Of a stretch of 64,000 bases of DNA, positions 34,016 to 42,495 are shown in pieces (the stretch's first letter is position 1; each line of letters starts with the position of its first letter). Origin of the DNA: Planctomycetota bacterium (GTDB lineage: Bacteria > Planctomycetota > UBA1135 > GCA-002686595); assembly GCA_026692665.1 (NCBI GenBank), contig JAPLOF010000026.1:80773-144772 (forward strand). The letters are read 5' to 3'. The translations under genes and the position numbers were made by a program. A model generated the notes under the pieces. It searched no databases. It had not been told where the DNA came from and worked only from the letters and a program-made list of their open reading frames with translations.

Positions 34016-34795
34016 CTAGGTGAACGGCACGATCCGTCGTCGCAGGTATCGCGGAACGAGGCGCCAGGCCCCGAGGCGTTTCGTGGTGACCCAGCTGTAC
34101 CGTTCGGCGAAGACGCGCTTGTCTTCCTCGATGACCGGGTGCACGCCCGTCTTCTTGAAGGTCGCGTCGCTCTGGATCGTCGTGTGGCGCTGGTGGAGGA
34201 TCGCGGTGTGCATCATGACACCCATCTTCTGCCCGCTCTCCCACGCGTGGTGGAAGATCCACGAGTCCCCGAACCACAGGCGCAGGTCGTCCGGGATCGC
34301 CGGCAGGCGCTTCACGGATGCAGTCCGAAAGAGCATGCACCAGCCCTGTTGACGTCGTAAGCGCAGGACGCGGAACCGGCGGACGCGTTCCAACTCCGCG
34401 GGATCCAGATCGGCCTCCTCGAACGTGAAGGGGACGAGGAAGTCGAACCCGGTGCGCTCGAAGGTGGCCAACGAGTCCTCGACGAAGCGGCTGCCGAGGA
34501 CGAGGTCGTTGTTCAGGAACCCGAGGTAGGGCGTTCGGCACGAGGCGATCGCGAGGTTCAGGATGCCGTTGAAGTAGAGCCGGCGTTCGGGCTCGATCAC
34601 GGTCTCTCCGCGTTCGCGCAGCACTCGGACCGTGTCGTCCGGCGAGCGATCGTCGACGAAGATCAGGTGGCTCGGGCGGCTCTGCGCGCGGTACGTCTCC
34701 AGGAAGCGCAACGTCACGTCGATGCGCCCGTGCGTGGGCACGACGATCGTCAGCAAGCGACTCGAGTCGGAGTCCGGCCAGTCGGACATGGGCAT
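34016..34795 (-). CDS. Glycosyltransferase family 2
   Basis: A 259-residue GT-A enzyme from the ATG at 34795. L-T-I-V-V-P-T-H-G-R near residue 15, V-D-D-R-S-P-D-D near 47 and the metal-binding F-L-N-N-D near 92 are family 2 hallmarks. No membrane segments. It lies 89 bp downstream of a polytopic GT39-like gene on the same strand, in the surface-polysaccharide island. Confidence 0.9.
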   Translation of the reverse strand: MPMSDWPDSDSSRLLTIVVPTHGRIDVTLRFLETYRAQSRPSHLIFVDDRSPDDTVRVLRERGETVIEPERRLYFNGILNLAIASCRTPYLGFLNNDLVLGSRFVEDSLATFERTGFDFLVPFTFEEADLDPAELERVRRFRVLRLRRQQGWCMLFRTASVKRLPAIPDDLRLWFGDSWIFHHAWESGQKMGVMMHTAILHQRHTTIQSDATFKKTGVHPVIEEDKRVFAERYSWVTTKRLGAWRLVPRYLRRRIVPFT

Positions 34796-34884
34796 GGATG
34801 TGGCAGGCACGGTTCGAGTCGGCGCTCGCGCGACAGCTTTCGAGAACCCCGGCGCGAATTCAAGGAAACGCCGCGCGGCTCGGC

Positions 34885-36405
34885 TCAGCGCGGCTCCGGC
34901 CGACGCTGGAGCAGGCGGTAGGGGCCCGTCTCCCGAACGATCGCGTACCGACTCGCCAGGTACTCGTCGAGCCACGCGGATCCAGGAACGTCGTTGCCGT
35001 TCGACTCGTCCCGATAGCAGCAACTGCACAGGATCACGACTTCGGCGTGCGTCCGTTCGAGGTCCGACGCGATCTCGACCTGCACGTCGAGTCGATTGGT
35101 CAGGTTCGGATCGAACTGCAGCCAGCGCGTCGCGCCGGGGCGCTGCGCGAGGTAGTAGAGATCCAGCTCGTTCACGAAGATCACGCGATGGCTGCGCGTT
35201 CCCACGAAGATCGGTTCTCCCGGTTTCGTGTGCGCACGCACGAAGTCGAGCACGTCGGCGCGGCCCTCGGCGCGCTCCGGGGTCTCGGGCAGGCCGTCGT
35301 AGGTGGCGAAATCGAGCTTTGGGCCCGCCTCACGATTCAGACGGAACGAGAGGAATCGTGGTGCGGGCACGACCAGGGCGCCGACGAGTGCGAGAGCTGT
35401 CGCGAGTCGCGGTCCGCGCGCAGAGCGACGCTCGAGCTCGCGGACACCGAGGAAGGCGAACAGCACGAGCGCCGGAGCCGCGCTGCCGATGACGTGCACG
35501 GCGTCCGTGCGTCCCGAGGCCGCTGGCAGCGCCGCGAGCGAGAGGGCGCCGAGGATCGCGAGGCCGTCGGACCAGCCCTTGCGCCACAGGATCACGCCAG
35601 CCGTGATCGGCGCGGCGACTTCGAGCACGAACATCCACTGAAAGCCGCGCCAGCCCGATCGCGCGAAGAGCCCCAGTTCGCGGCCCGCCAGCACGCGCGA
35701 CTGCTCGACGAACAGGTCCAGCACGACGCGCTCGCCACCGGCCGCGCGCAGGACTGGGATCCACACGGGCACCAGGACGAGTGCGGCGCCCAGCGCCACG
35801 AGCAGTCCGGGCACGACGAGCGCACGAACCCGCAACGTGCGCGTCACGACGACACGGAGACCGAAGAAGACGAATCCCGACAGGACGAGGTACCCGAAGA
35901 GGTCGTGGCGCAGGCTGCCGACCAGGCCCAGGGCCAACCCCGCGAGGACGAAGCGCACGGGCCGCGGTTCGTCGATCGCCTTCCACATCAGCCAGGCGAA
36001 GAGGAGCCCAGCCACCATGGCCGCGAGCCAGGCCCGCGGCGTGAGCCCAAGCCCCGCTCCCCAGACGAGCACGATGCTCGCGGTGGACCACGAGAAGCCC
36101 CTTCCGAGCATCCGTCCCCCGAGCTTGCCCGCGAGGATCGCCAGCAGTGCGTGCAGTGCGAGTCCGAGGAGCCGGACGGAATGCACCGAGACTCCGAACA
36201 CCTTCCAGATCCCGGCGATCGCGAGGTAAATGCCGGGCGGGTAGTTCGTGTAGAAGTCGCGGTGCGGCATTCCACCCTCCGCGACGAGCCAGGAGTTCGT
36301 GAGAAGAAGTCCTTCGTCGTAGACGCCGATCGGCGACCGCAGTTGCAGGACGAGGCCCGCGGTCCCCGCAACGAGCACCGCCGCGACGACCACTCGCTGG
36401 ACCAT
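34885..36405 (-). CDS. GT39-like polytopic glycosyltransferase
   Basis: A 506-residue membrane protein with about 10-11 hydrophobic segments. The first loop carries G-V-Y-D-E-G near residue 27, the Asp-Glu catalytic element of PMT/ArnT-type (GT39/83) enzymes, and Y-T-N-Y-P-P-G near 55. The soluble C-terminal domain contains a Cys cluster C-S-C-C. Such enzymes use a polyprenyl-phosphate sugar donor at the outer face of the membrane. ATG at 36405 is chosen just before the first membrane segment. Confidence 0.85.
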   Translation of the reverse strand: MVQRVVVAAVLVAGTAGLVLQLRSPIGVYDEGLLLTNSWLVAEGGMPHRDFYTNYPPGIYLAIAGIWKVFGVSVHSVRLLGLALHALLAILAGKLGGRMLGRGFSWSTASIVLVWGAGLGLTPRAWLAAMVAGLLFAWLMWKAIDEPRPVRFVLAGLALGLVGSLRHDLFGYLVLSGFVFFGLRVVVTRTLRVRALVVPGLLVALGAALVLVPVWIPVLRAAGGERVVLDLFVEQSRVLAGRELGLFARSGWRGFQWMFVLEVAAPITAGVILWRKGWSDGLAILGALSLAALPAASGRTDAVHVIGSAAPALVLFAFLGVRELERRSARGPRLATALALVGALVVPAPRFLSFRLNREAGPKLDFATYDGLPETPERAEGRADVLDFVRAHTKPGEPIFVGTRSHRVIFVNELDLYYLAQRPGATRWLQFDPNLTNRLDVQVEIASDLERTHAEVVILCSCCYRDESNGNDVPGSAWLDEYLASRYAIVRETGPYRLLQRRPEPR

Positions 36406-36542
36406 GCGGTACGGTTGCGGTCCCGGAGTGACGTGCTCGGCCTGCAAGCCGCAGACTATCGCCCGCGACACGACGCGCTCACAAGTGCAGGCCCGTCGCG
36501 AGTCCGACCGATCGTCGTCGGCCGTGGACGGAACGCCCTCGG

Positions 36543-38114
36543 TCAGCCGCCGTCGAGGGGCGACTGGGCTACCGGCGCGTTCTGACGGACGACCCGTGGG
36601 GCGCGCTCTTTCGGCGAGCCCTGCCCGTCCGCGCTGGCGCTCGACCTTTCACCCAGCCGGTTCGGTCGCACGAGCCAGGCCTTCCATCCGCCCGCGGCGG
36701 GAACCCGCTCGAGTACGGCACCGTCCTGGAGGATCGCTTCGAGGAGCCACGACGAACCGGCGTTGCGCTGCACGAGCACGAACGGACGATTCAGCTCGCG
36801 CACCTCGTTCCAATCCGCGACCGGGAACGGGAAGAAATCGCGTGCGCCGGTGAGATTGACGTCCACGGTGGCCTTGGCACCTCTCGCCACGGCCATCGCC
36901 GGATCCGCGACCAGGAGCATCGCGCTCCGTGTCGATTCGTCGGCGGCCTGCCAGGCCTGCAGCCCTTCCACACCGAACGGGAAGACGCTCAAAGTTCCTG
37001 CCTGGGAGTCCGCCAGGATCGGCTGCTCGACTTCGGTGTGCGCGCGCCACGCCAGGCGCACGTCTCCCCAGGACAGGATCAGCACGGCCAGCGCGCAGCA
37101 GAACGCGACGCGTTGGCGCGCTCGCGGGTCCAGGCCCAGGGCATGCAGCAGGCTCGCTGCCGCCAGGCTCGCGCCCAGCGTGAACGCCAGGGCGTAGCGC
37201 GGGTGCGAGAGACCGGATCCACCCGCGATCGACAGCAGCATCGCCAAGGCCGGCAGGAGCAGGAACGCGACGATCACCGCCTGCAGCGGGTCGCGCACGT
37301 ACGCGCGCAGCGCCGTCCGGCTCTCGGCGAGGCCGCGCTGGCACAGACCCAGGAGCCCAAGGGCGATGCACACACCGAGGAGGATGGACAGCAAGCCCTT
37401 GTAGTGAGATTCGAGCGCACTGACCCCGGGCGCGCTGAATGGCCCGATGCGCATGAGCTGGCTGGCCTCGCGGGCGTCGTGGAGGACCGCGAAAAGCGGC
37501 AGCATCGGCACCACGAACGCCGCGAGCACGGCCCAGTCGAGCCGGCCACGCGAACGCGCTCGCACGAGTTCGCCGACGCCGAGGGGGACGACGAGCAGCA
37601 CCGCGAAGTAGTGCAGCTGCACCGCCGCCGCGAGCGAGAGGCCGAGCACCGCCAGCCAGAGCGTCCGACGTACGTCGCCCGCGATCCGGCTCCACGCGAA
37701 CAGGGCCAACGCGGCGAAGCCCAACACGAGACCGTACGGCCGCCCCTCCCAGGCGTACTCGCGCGCCGCGGTCAGCAGGATCGCCAGCGTGGCGAAGTGT
37801 CCGATCTCCCGTCCCCAGCGCTCCCGGGCCAGGCGGCCGACGAGGAGCGCGGCCGTGGCGACGCCCACGAGCCCGAGGAGGCGGGGACCGACCAGGCTCC
37901 CGGTCAGGGTCTCGGTCGCTCGGACCAGCAGGTACCAGCCCGGCGGCTGGAGATCGATGCCAGCGCGTGTCGCCGCGCGCACCTCGCTCGGCCAGGAGAG
38001 CGTCGCCATCCAGTGGCCGAGGATCTCGTCGTACCACAGCGGACGCAGCGCGATCGTGGCCACCAGGCAGGCCACGGAAAGCAGGAGCAGGATGCGTTGG
38101 GCGAGCGACGACAT
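36543..38114 (-). CDS. GT39-like polytopic glycosyltransferase
   Basis: A 523-residue membrane protein with about 10 hydrophobic segments and a periplasmic C-terminal domain. L-W-Y-D-E-I near residue 26 is the family's catalytic Asp-Glu loop and Q-P-P-G-W-Y near 55 is the conserved second element. The final 15 residues are polar and likely disordered. It precedes the other GT39-like gene by 137 bp on the same strand; the two are not close duplicates. Confidence 0.87.
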   Translation of the reverse strand: MSSLAQRILLLLSVACLVATIALRPLWYDEILGHWMATLSWPSEVRAATRAGIDLQPPGWYLLVRATETLTGSLVGPRLLGLVGVATAALLVGRLARERWGREIGHFATLAILLTAAREYAWEGRPYGLVLGFAALALFAWSRIAGDVRRTLWLAVLGLSLAAAVQLHYFAVLLVVPLGVGELVRARSRGRLDWAVLAAFVVPMLPLFAVLHDAREASQLMRIGPFSAPGVSALESHYKGLLSILLGVCIALGLLGLCQRGLAESRTALRAYVRDPLQAVIVAFLLLPALAMLLSIAGGSGLSHPRYALAFTLGASLAAASLLHALGLDPRARQRVAFCCALAVLILSWGDVRLAWRAHTEVEQPILADSQAGTLSVFPFGVEGLQAWQAADESTRSAMLLVADPAMAVARGAKATVDVNLTGARDFFPFPVADWNEVRELNRPFVLVQRNAGSSWLLEAILQDGAVLERVPAAGGWKAWLVRPNRLGERSSASADGQGSPKERAPRVVRQNAPVAQSPLDGG

Positions 38115-38231
38115 GGGTTTCCGGGAGGACTCACGTTAGGGAACGGGGCTCCTGGGAGCAAAACGCGCACGCCACCCAGGCCGGACCCGCCCCGCGGACC
38201 GAGCTCGGGACGAACTTCCGCTGCCGACCTG

Positions 38232-38996
38232 TCAGCCCAGGATCCGTCGCGCCCGCTCCCGCGGGTCCTCGGCATGCGTGAGCGCGCTGAACACCTGCTC
38301 CAGCGTCGCGCCGCCGTGGGCCTGGACGCGCAGTTCGTCGAGCGAGCCCAGGGCCACCAGGCGACCGTGATCGAGGATCGCGATCCGGTCGCACACGCGC
38401 TCGGCGACGTCGAGCAGGTGCGACGTGTACAGCACGGCACCGCCGCGGTCGGCCCACGCTCGCAGCACTTCCTTGATGACGACGGTCGTGGGCGCGTCGA
38501 GGCCGTTCAGGGGCTCGTCCAGCACCAGGAGCGGTGGCTTGGGCAGCAGCGCGCAGGCGAGCGCCACCTTCTGCCGCATGCCCCGCGAGAACGTGCCGAC
38601 CGGGTCGTGGGCGCGGTCCCCCAGGTCGAGGGCCGCGAGCAGCCGGTCGGCCTCGGCGCCGATCGCGCGCTCGTCCAGGCCGTGCAGGCGTCCGACGAGC
38701 TCGAGGTGGCCCTTGGCGCCCAGGTTGGCGTACAGCGGAGCCCCATCGGGCACGAACGCGACCTGACGGCGTGCCGCGAGCGGCTGCAGGGCGATGTCGA
38801 TGCCCGACAGGAAGGCGTGGCCGCGCGTGGGCTCGAGCAGGCCGCACAGGATCCGCAGCGCCGTCGTCTTGCCCGCGCCGTTCGGACCGAGGAGTCCGAA
38901 CACCTCGCCCGCGCGCACGTCCAAAGTGAGTTCGGAGAGCGCCGTGTGCTCTCCGAACGTCTTCCCGACCGCCTTCAGCTCGGCCAGCGCTTGCAC
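38232..38996 (-). CDS. ABC transporter ATP-binding protein (CcmA/NodI type)
   Basis: A 254-residue ATPase subunit. Walker A G-P-N-G-A-G-K-T-T is near residue 38, the Q-loop near 80, the signature as F-S-R-G-M-R-Q-K near 134, Walker B L-L-V-L-D-E-P near 153 and the H-loop S-H near 190. This class drives ABC-2 export of drugs, polysaccharides or lipids. No permease gene adjoins it. It starts 7 bp after the radical-SAM-like gene and is surely cotranscribed with it. Confidence 0.9.
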   Translation of the reverse strand: MQALAELKAVGKTFGEHTALSELTLDVRAGEVFGLLGPNGAGKTTALRILCGLLEPTRGHAFLSGIDIALQPLAARRQVAFVPDGAPLYANLGAKGHLELVGRLHGLDERAIGAEADRLLAALDLGDRAHDPVGTFSRGMRQKVALACALLPKPPLLVLDEPLNGLDAPTTVVIKEVLRAWADRGGAVLYTSHLLDVAERVCDRIAILDHGRLVALGSLDELRVQAHGGATLEQVFSALTHAEDPRERARRILG

Positions 38997-39003
38997 GCGC
39001 GGC

Positions 39004-39774
39004 TCAGTCGAGGAGCGAATCGGCTTCGTACACGCTGGCCGGGACCCCGACCTTGGCGGTCACTTCGGCGGCGATCTCGGTCAGCTTGGCCTTCGAGACC
39101 GACTTGACCTTCTTGCCCAGCCCCTTTTCGGAGCGCAGGAGCTGCACCTCGCGCGGCTTGAGCTCGCCCACCTTCTTGAGCCAGGCCTTGACCTCGGCGT
39201 CGCTCGTGTTGTCGATGCCGTCGCCCTTCAGGAAGCGCGCCTGGATGATCAGGTTCTCGGCCGTGGAGAGGGCCGCCATGAGGCTCGTGTACTCGGCCGC
39301 CTTGCGGCCGGTCAGCGCGGTGAAGGTCTTCGCCGTGCCCCATTCCATGCGCAGGTAGACCCGGTCGAACAGCCCGAGGACGCGGCGGAGGGCCGGCTCG
39401 TCCAGGTGGGGGTTGTCGAGCGCGAGGCACAACTTGGCCTTGGCGAACCACTTGTTGCGCAGGTCGCGCATGTTCTCCGTGATCTCGCGGAAGTCCGGGT
39501 GGAGCGACGGATCGGCGGCCGAGCCGTAGACGGCGATGGCCTCGATCTTCTCGCCCGCCTTGGAGATGCGGATCATGTGCCGGGCGGCCGTCGTCACGAT
39601 GACCGAGGCGCGTGGCATCCGGTTGTCGCGGCTGACCGCGAGAGCCATGTCCTGGGAGCCGAGGTCGATGCCGAGCGTGCTGCCGAGCCGGGCCGCCTTG
39701 CGGGGGCCGGAGAAGATCGGGCAGTCGGTGACGGCGACGACGGGGGTGGTGGGTGTGGTGACGACTTCGGCCAT
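39004..39774 (-). CDS. Radical-SAM-like protein lacking the iron-sulfur cysteines
   Basis: A 256-residue protein. G-P-R-K-A-A-R-L-G-S-T-L-G-I-D-L near residues 23-38, Y-G-S-A-A-D-P-S-L-H-P-D-F near 77, F-D-R-V-Y-L-R-M-E-W-G-T and the late I-D-N-T-S-D-A-E-V match the scaffold of wyosine/archaeal-type radical SAM proteins. The segment that should hold CxxxCxxC reads S-Q-D-M-A-L-A-V-S-R; only two cysteines exist in the whole protein and they are far apart. It therefore cannot bind the usual cluster and is probably a non-catalytic paralogue. It is cotranscribed with the ABC ATPase. Family placement is from memory. Confidence 0.72.
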   Translation of the reverse strand: MAEVVTTPTTPVVAVTDCPIFSGPRKAARLGSTLGIDLGSQDMALAVSRDNRMPRASVIVTTAARHMIRISKAGEKIEAIAVYGSAADPSLHPDFREITENMRDLRNKWFAKAKLCLALDNPHLDEPALRRVLGLFDRVYLRMEWGTAKTFTALTGRKAAEYTSLMAALSTAENLIIQARFLKGDGIDNTSDAEVKAWLKKVGELKPREVQLLRSEKGLGKKVKSVSKAKLTEIAAEVTAKVGVPASVYEADSLLD

Positions 39775-40215
39775 GGAGGGCGGTGCGGGGGCGCCTGCGG
39801 ATGGGCGGCACTCCCCGAAAAGGGACCCCGTGAGGATAACCCCCCGCGCGGGTCCTTCCCAGACCCAGGAGTCCGCGCGGCCCGAACGCCGCTCAGGGCC
39901 CACAGGCTCAGGGTCAGGGCCGCCCCCAGGCGCGCCGGGTGTTCGGCGGCGAGGCGCATCCAGGCCAGGAAAGCGCTTTCGTCGATCCGGACGGGGAGCG
40001 CTTCGTGGGTAACAAGCACAGCCCAAGTGCCCAACAATCCACCTAGAAATGCTCGCTGCGCGGTGCCCCACCCGTGCTGGGGACCGAGGGCCTGCTGCCC
40101 CGCGCCATCCTGGGTCGCGTGTTCCATCCATCGCCTCCCCAACACGGACGTCAGGCGCTCCGCGGGGTCGCTGGTTCCGGCCAGATTTTCCGGCCGGCGG
40201 AGGGCCCTGACGACA
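39775..40215. other. 441-bp gap with a doubtful short membrane ORF
   Basis: On the minus strand an ORF from about 40127 reads two hydrophobic segments separated by I-D-E-S-A-F-L-A-W-M, vaguely like the start of a PAP2-type phosphatase. It then degenerates into Pro/Ser/Gly and runs into the radical-SAM-like gene in another frame. It may be a remnant or chance. The rest holds only an imperfect GGACCC/GGGTCC stem at about 39821-39882. Confidence 0.25.
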
Positions 40216-41409
40216 TCAGGGGGGCGGCGGTCGCCGGTCCCGGCAGCGCTGGACGAGCTCGTCCAGGGGCCGGAAGACGACCTCCCAGTCGTAGGTCGCC
40301 TCCACGAAGCGCCGGGCGGCTCGACCGAGGTCGAGCGCGCGCTCGGGCGACCGCAGCAGGTCGACGACGTCCCGCGCGAAGCCCGCCGGCTCGTCCTGGA
40401 CCCGGAAGTCCCGGCGGTCGACGCCCTCGACGCCCTGCGTGGCGCAGGTGGTCCCGACGACGGGGAGTCCCATGGCCATGGCCTCGAGGACCTTGTTCTG
40501 GATGCCGCGGGCGATGCGGAGAGGGGCGACGCTCAAGGACGCCTTCCCGAGCCAGGTGCGCGTGTCGTCGACGAAGCCCGTGACCTCGACACCCGGGACC
40601 TCCGCCAGGCGCTGGACCTCCGGGGTCGGGTGCGAACCGACGATCGCGAAGGTGGCCGCGGGGACCTCGCGCCGGACGAGGGGGAGGATCTCGCGCACGA
40701 ACCAGACACAGCCCTCGGCGTTGGGCAGGTAGTTCATGACGCCGGTGAACACGATCGCGTTCGGGTCGCGGCCGGCCCAACGTGGCGCGTAGTAGGCCAG
40801 GTCGACGCCGTTGCGCAGGACGGTCGCCGTCGCGCCCGGGATCTCGCGCTCGAAGACCGCTTTCTCCAGCGGCGTGCAGACCACGTTGGCCGCGAAGGAG
40901 CGCGCGATCCGCCGCTCGAACTCGAGGAGCGTCCGGTGCTCGCGCGCGTACACGAGGCGCATCGGGAAGCCCGTGCGCTCCGCGTATTGACGCCACTTGT
41001 CCGAGTCGAGCTCGCCGAAGTGCATGATGCGCGGCAGGCGCGGATGGCGCTCGAGGAACGCGCCCATCGACGACGAGTACGCGTACGCCAGGTCCGATTC
41101 CGGCGCGAGGCGATCGACAGCCTCCTGGACCGCGCTCGAACCGTACACCCCGAGCGTGAGCGGCTTGCGGGTCAAGAGGAGGGGCAGCGCGCCCAGCTTC
41201 GCCGCGCGATCCCGATACGGCACCGCCACCGTCTCGAACCCCTTCCCGCGCAACTCCTCGGCCGCCGCCACGTCCTTCTCGTCGTGCGCGAAGGCGACGA
41301 TGCGCACCTGGTGCGCGCGCCCCAGCCGCTCGACGAGCCGCCACGTCGTGATCTTGTCCCCCCGATTCGGCGGGTACGGGACGCGCTGCGCCAGGAAGAG
41401 GATCCGCAT
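40216..41409 (-). CDS. TIGR03087-like sugar transferase (GT4)
   Basis: A 397-residue GT-B enzyme from ATG 41409. The start L-A-Q-R-V-P-Y-P-P-N-R-G-D-K-I near residue 6, D-S-D-K-W near 127 and the long nucleotide-binding half with F-T-G-V-M-N-Y-L-P-N and E-A-M-A-M-G-L-P match the family linked to PEP-CTERM/exosortase exopolysaccharide loci. No exosortase or PEP-CTERM gene is in the window. It lies downstream of the long inverted repeat that follows prmA. Confidence 0.85.
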   Translation of the reverse strand: MRILFLAQRVPYPPNRGDKITTWRLVERLGRAHQVRIVAFAHDEKDVAAAEELRGKGFETVAVPYRDRAAKLGALPLLLTRKPLTLGVYGSSAVQEAVDRLAPESDLAYAYSSSMGAFLERHPRLPRIMHFGELDSDKWRQYAERTGFPMRLVYAREHRTLLEFERRIARSFAANVVCTPLEKAVFEREIPGATATVLRNGVDLAYYAPRWAGRDPNAIVFTGVMNYLPNAEGCVWFVREILPLVRREVPAATFAIVGSHPTPEVQRLAEVPGVEVTGFVDDTRTWLGKASLSVAPLRIARGIQNKVLEAMAMGLPVVGTTCATQGVEGVDRRDFRVQDEPAGFARDVVDLLRSPERALDLGRAARRFVEATYDWEVVFRPLDELVQRCRDRRPPPP

Positions 41410-41457
41410 CGCGCGAAAGGTACCCACCCACGCCGCGCCCCGGACGACCGATTCCCC

Positions 41458-41585
41458 CCTGAACCTCTGCCTCCGGTGCCTGGCTAACTTCCACCGGACT
41501 CGATTCCGGGGAATCCGCCTGCGCGCGGATTCCCCGGAATCGAGTCCGGTGGAAGTTAGCCAGGCACCGGAGGCAGAGGTTCAGG
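41458..41585. repeat. 61-bp perfect inverted repeat (long hairpin element)
   Basis: Arms 41458-41518 and 41525-41585 are perfect reverse complements with a 6-base loop. The outer part holds TCCGGTGCCTGGCTAACTTC, which recurs exactly at 63929-63948, and its TGCCTGGCTAACTTC core recurs at 52840-52854. The right arm reaches into the prmA stop codon. It may end prmA transcription, but its length and recurrence suggest a dispersed hairpin element. Confidence 0.95.
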
Positions 41586-42495
41586 AGCCGCGGCGGCCGA
41601 CGAACGAGTGCCAGCGGCCGCGCACGGGGCGCTCGGTGATCGTCAGGCCGGCGGAGGTGAGCGCGTGGTCGGTGGCTTCGGCGTGTTGGGCTGGGCAGCC
41701 GGAGAGGGCGAACCAGCCGCCGGGGCGCAGGCAGGAGCGGAAGTCGGCGGCGTGCAGTTGCAGGACGTCGGAGTAGATGTTCGCGAGCAGGGCGTCGAAG
41801 GGGCGCTCGCGCACCGGGAGCAGCTCGAAGCCGCCGGTCGAGAAGCGGCACGTCGCGCCGTAGCCGTTGCGCTCGGCCAGGTCGCGTGCGTTGGGCTCTG
41901 CATTGGGATCGATGTCGAACGCGACGACCTCTCTCGCACCGAACTGCGCGGCGGCGACGGCCAGGATCCCGCTGCCCGTGCCGCAGTCGACGACGCGCTC
42001 GCCCGGGATCAGGTGGTCCTGGATCGCGCGCAGCATCATCCGCGTCGTCGCGTGGCGGCCGCTGCCGAACGACGCGCCGGGCTCGAGCACCATCGTCACG
42101 TCGCCGGGACGGGTGGCGGACCTCGTCCAGGGCGAGAGCACGCACAGATTGCCCACGCGGAACGGCTTCCAGACCTTCATCCACGAGGTCGCGTAGTCCT
42201 CGGGCGGCAGCGGTTTGAACTCGACCGCGAGATCGCCGAGCGCGGTTTCGCCCGTCGAATCCGCGAGCGACCTCAGCGCGGCCACGATGCGTTCGCGGTT
42301 CGCCGGCGTGTCGTCGCGGCGCGGAAGGAACGTGCGCACGTACTCGAACCCCTCGGGCGCCGCGGCGACGCCCAGCGAGGGACGCCCGAAGGCGACGCTG
42401 GTGCACGGCCCATCCTGGAGCGTCTCCGCGACGAGCTCGTGCCAGCCGATGGGCGCGAGGACACGGACTTCGGTCCACGCCGGGATCGTGCTCAT
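41581..42495 (-). CDS. prmA: Ribosomal protein L11 methyltransferase
   Basis: A 304-residue SAM-dependent enzyme that methylates uL11. The P-G-A-S-F-G-S-G-R-H-A-T-T motif near residue 140, motif I D-C-G-T-G-S-G-I-L near 170, D-I-D-P-N-A near 192 and N-I-Y-S-D-V-L near 236 (usually N-I-x-A-x-x-L) are diagnostic. Its ATG overlaps the stop of the upstream DinG-like helicase (ATGA). A 61-bp inverted repeat begins at its stop codon. Confidence 0.93.
   Translation of the reverse strand: MSTIPAWTEVRVLAPIGWHELVAETLQDGPCTSVAFGRPSLGVAAAPEGFEYVRTFLPRRDDTPANRERIVAALRSLADSTGETALGDLAVEFKPLPPEDYATSWMKVWKPFRVGNLCVLSPWTRSATRPGDVTMVLEPGASFGSGRHATTRMMLRAIQDHLIPGERVVDCGTGSGILAVAAAQFGAREVVAFDIDPNAEPNARDLAERNGYGATCRFSTGGFELLPVRERPFDALLANIYSDVLQLHAADFRSCLRPGGWFALSGCPAQHAEATDHALTSAGLTITERPVRGRWHSFVGRRGS

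Noticed and set aside
39594..40145. Minus-strand ORF as a real PAP2-type membrane gene.
   Set aside because: Only the first 80 codons look protein-like; it then becomes low-complexity and overlaps the next gene by about 180 bp. Reported as a doubtful remnant instead.
41458..41585. The long inverted repeat as the ends of an insertion sequence.
   Set aside because: The arms are only 6 bases apart and no transposase or target-site duplication is seen. A MITE-like origin remains open.
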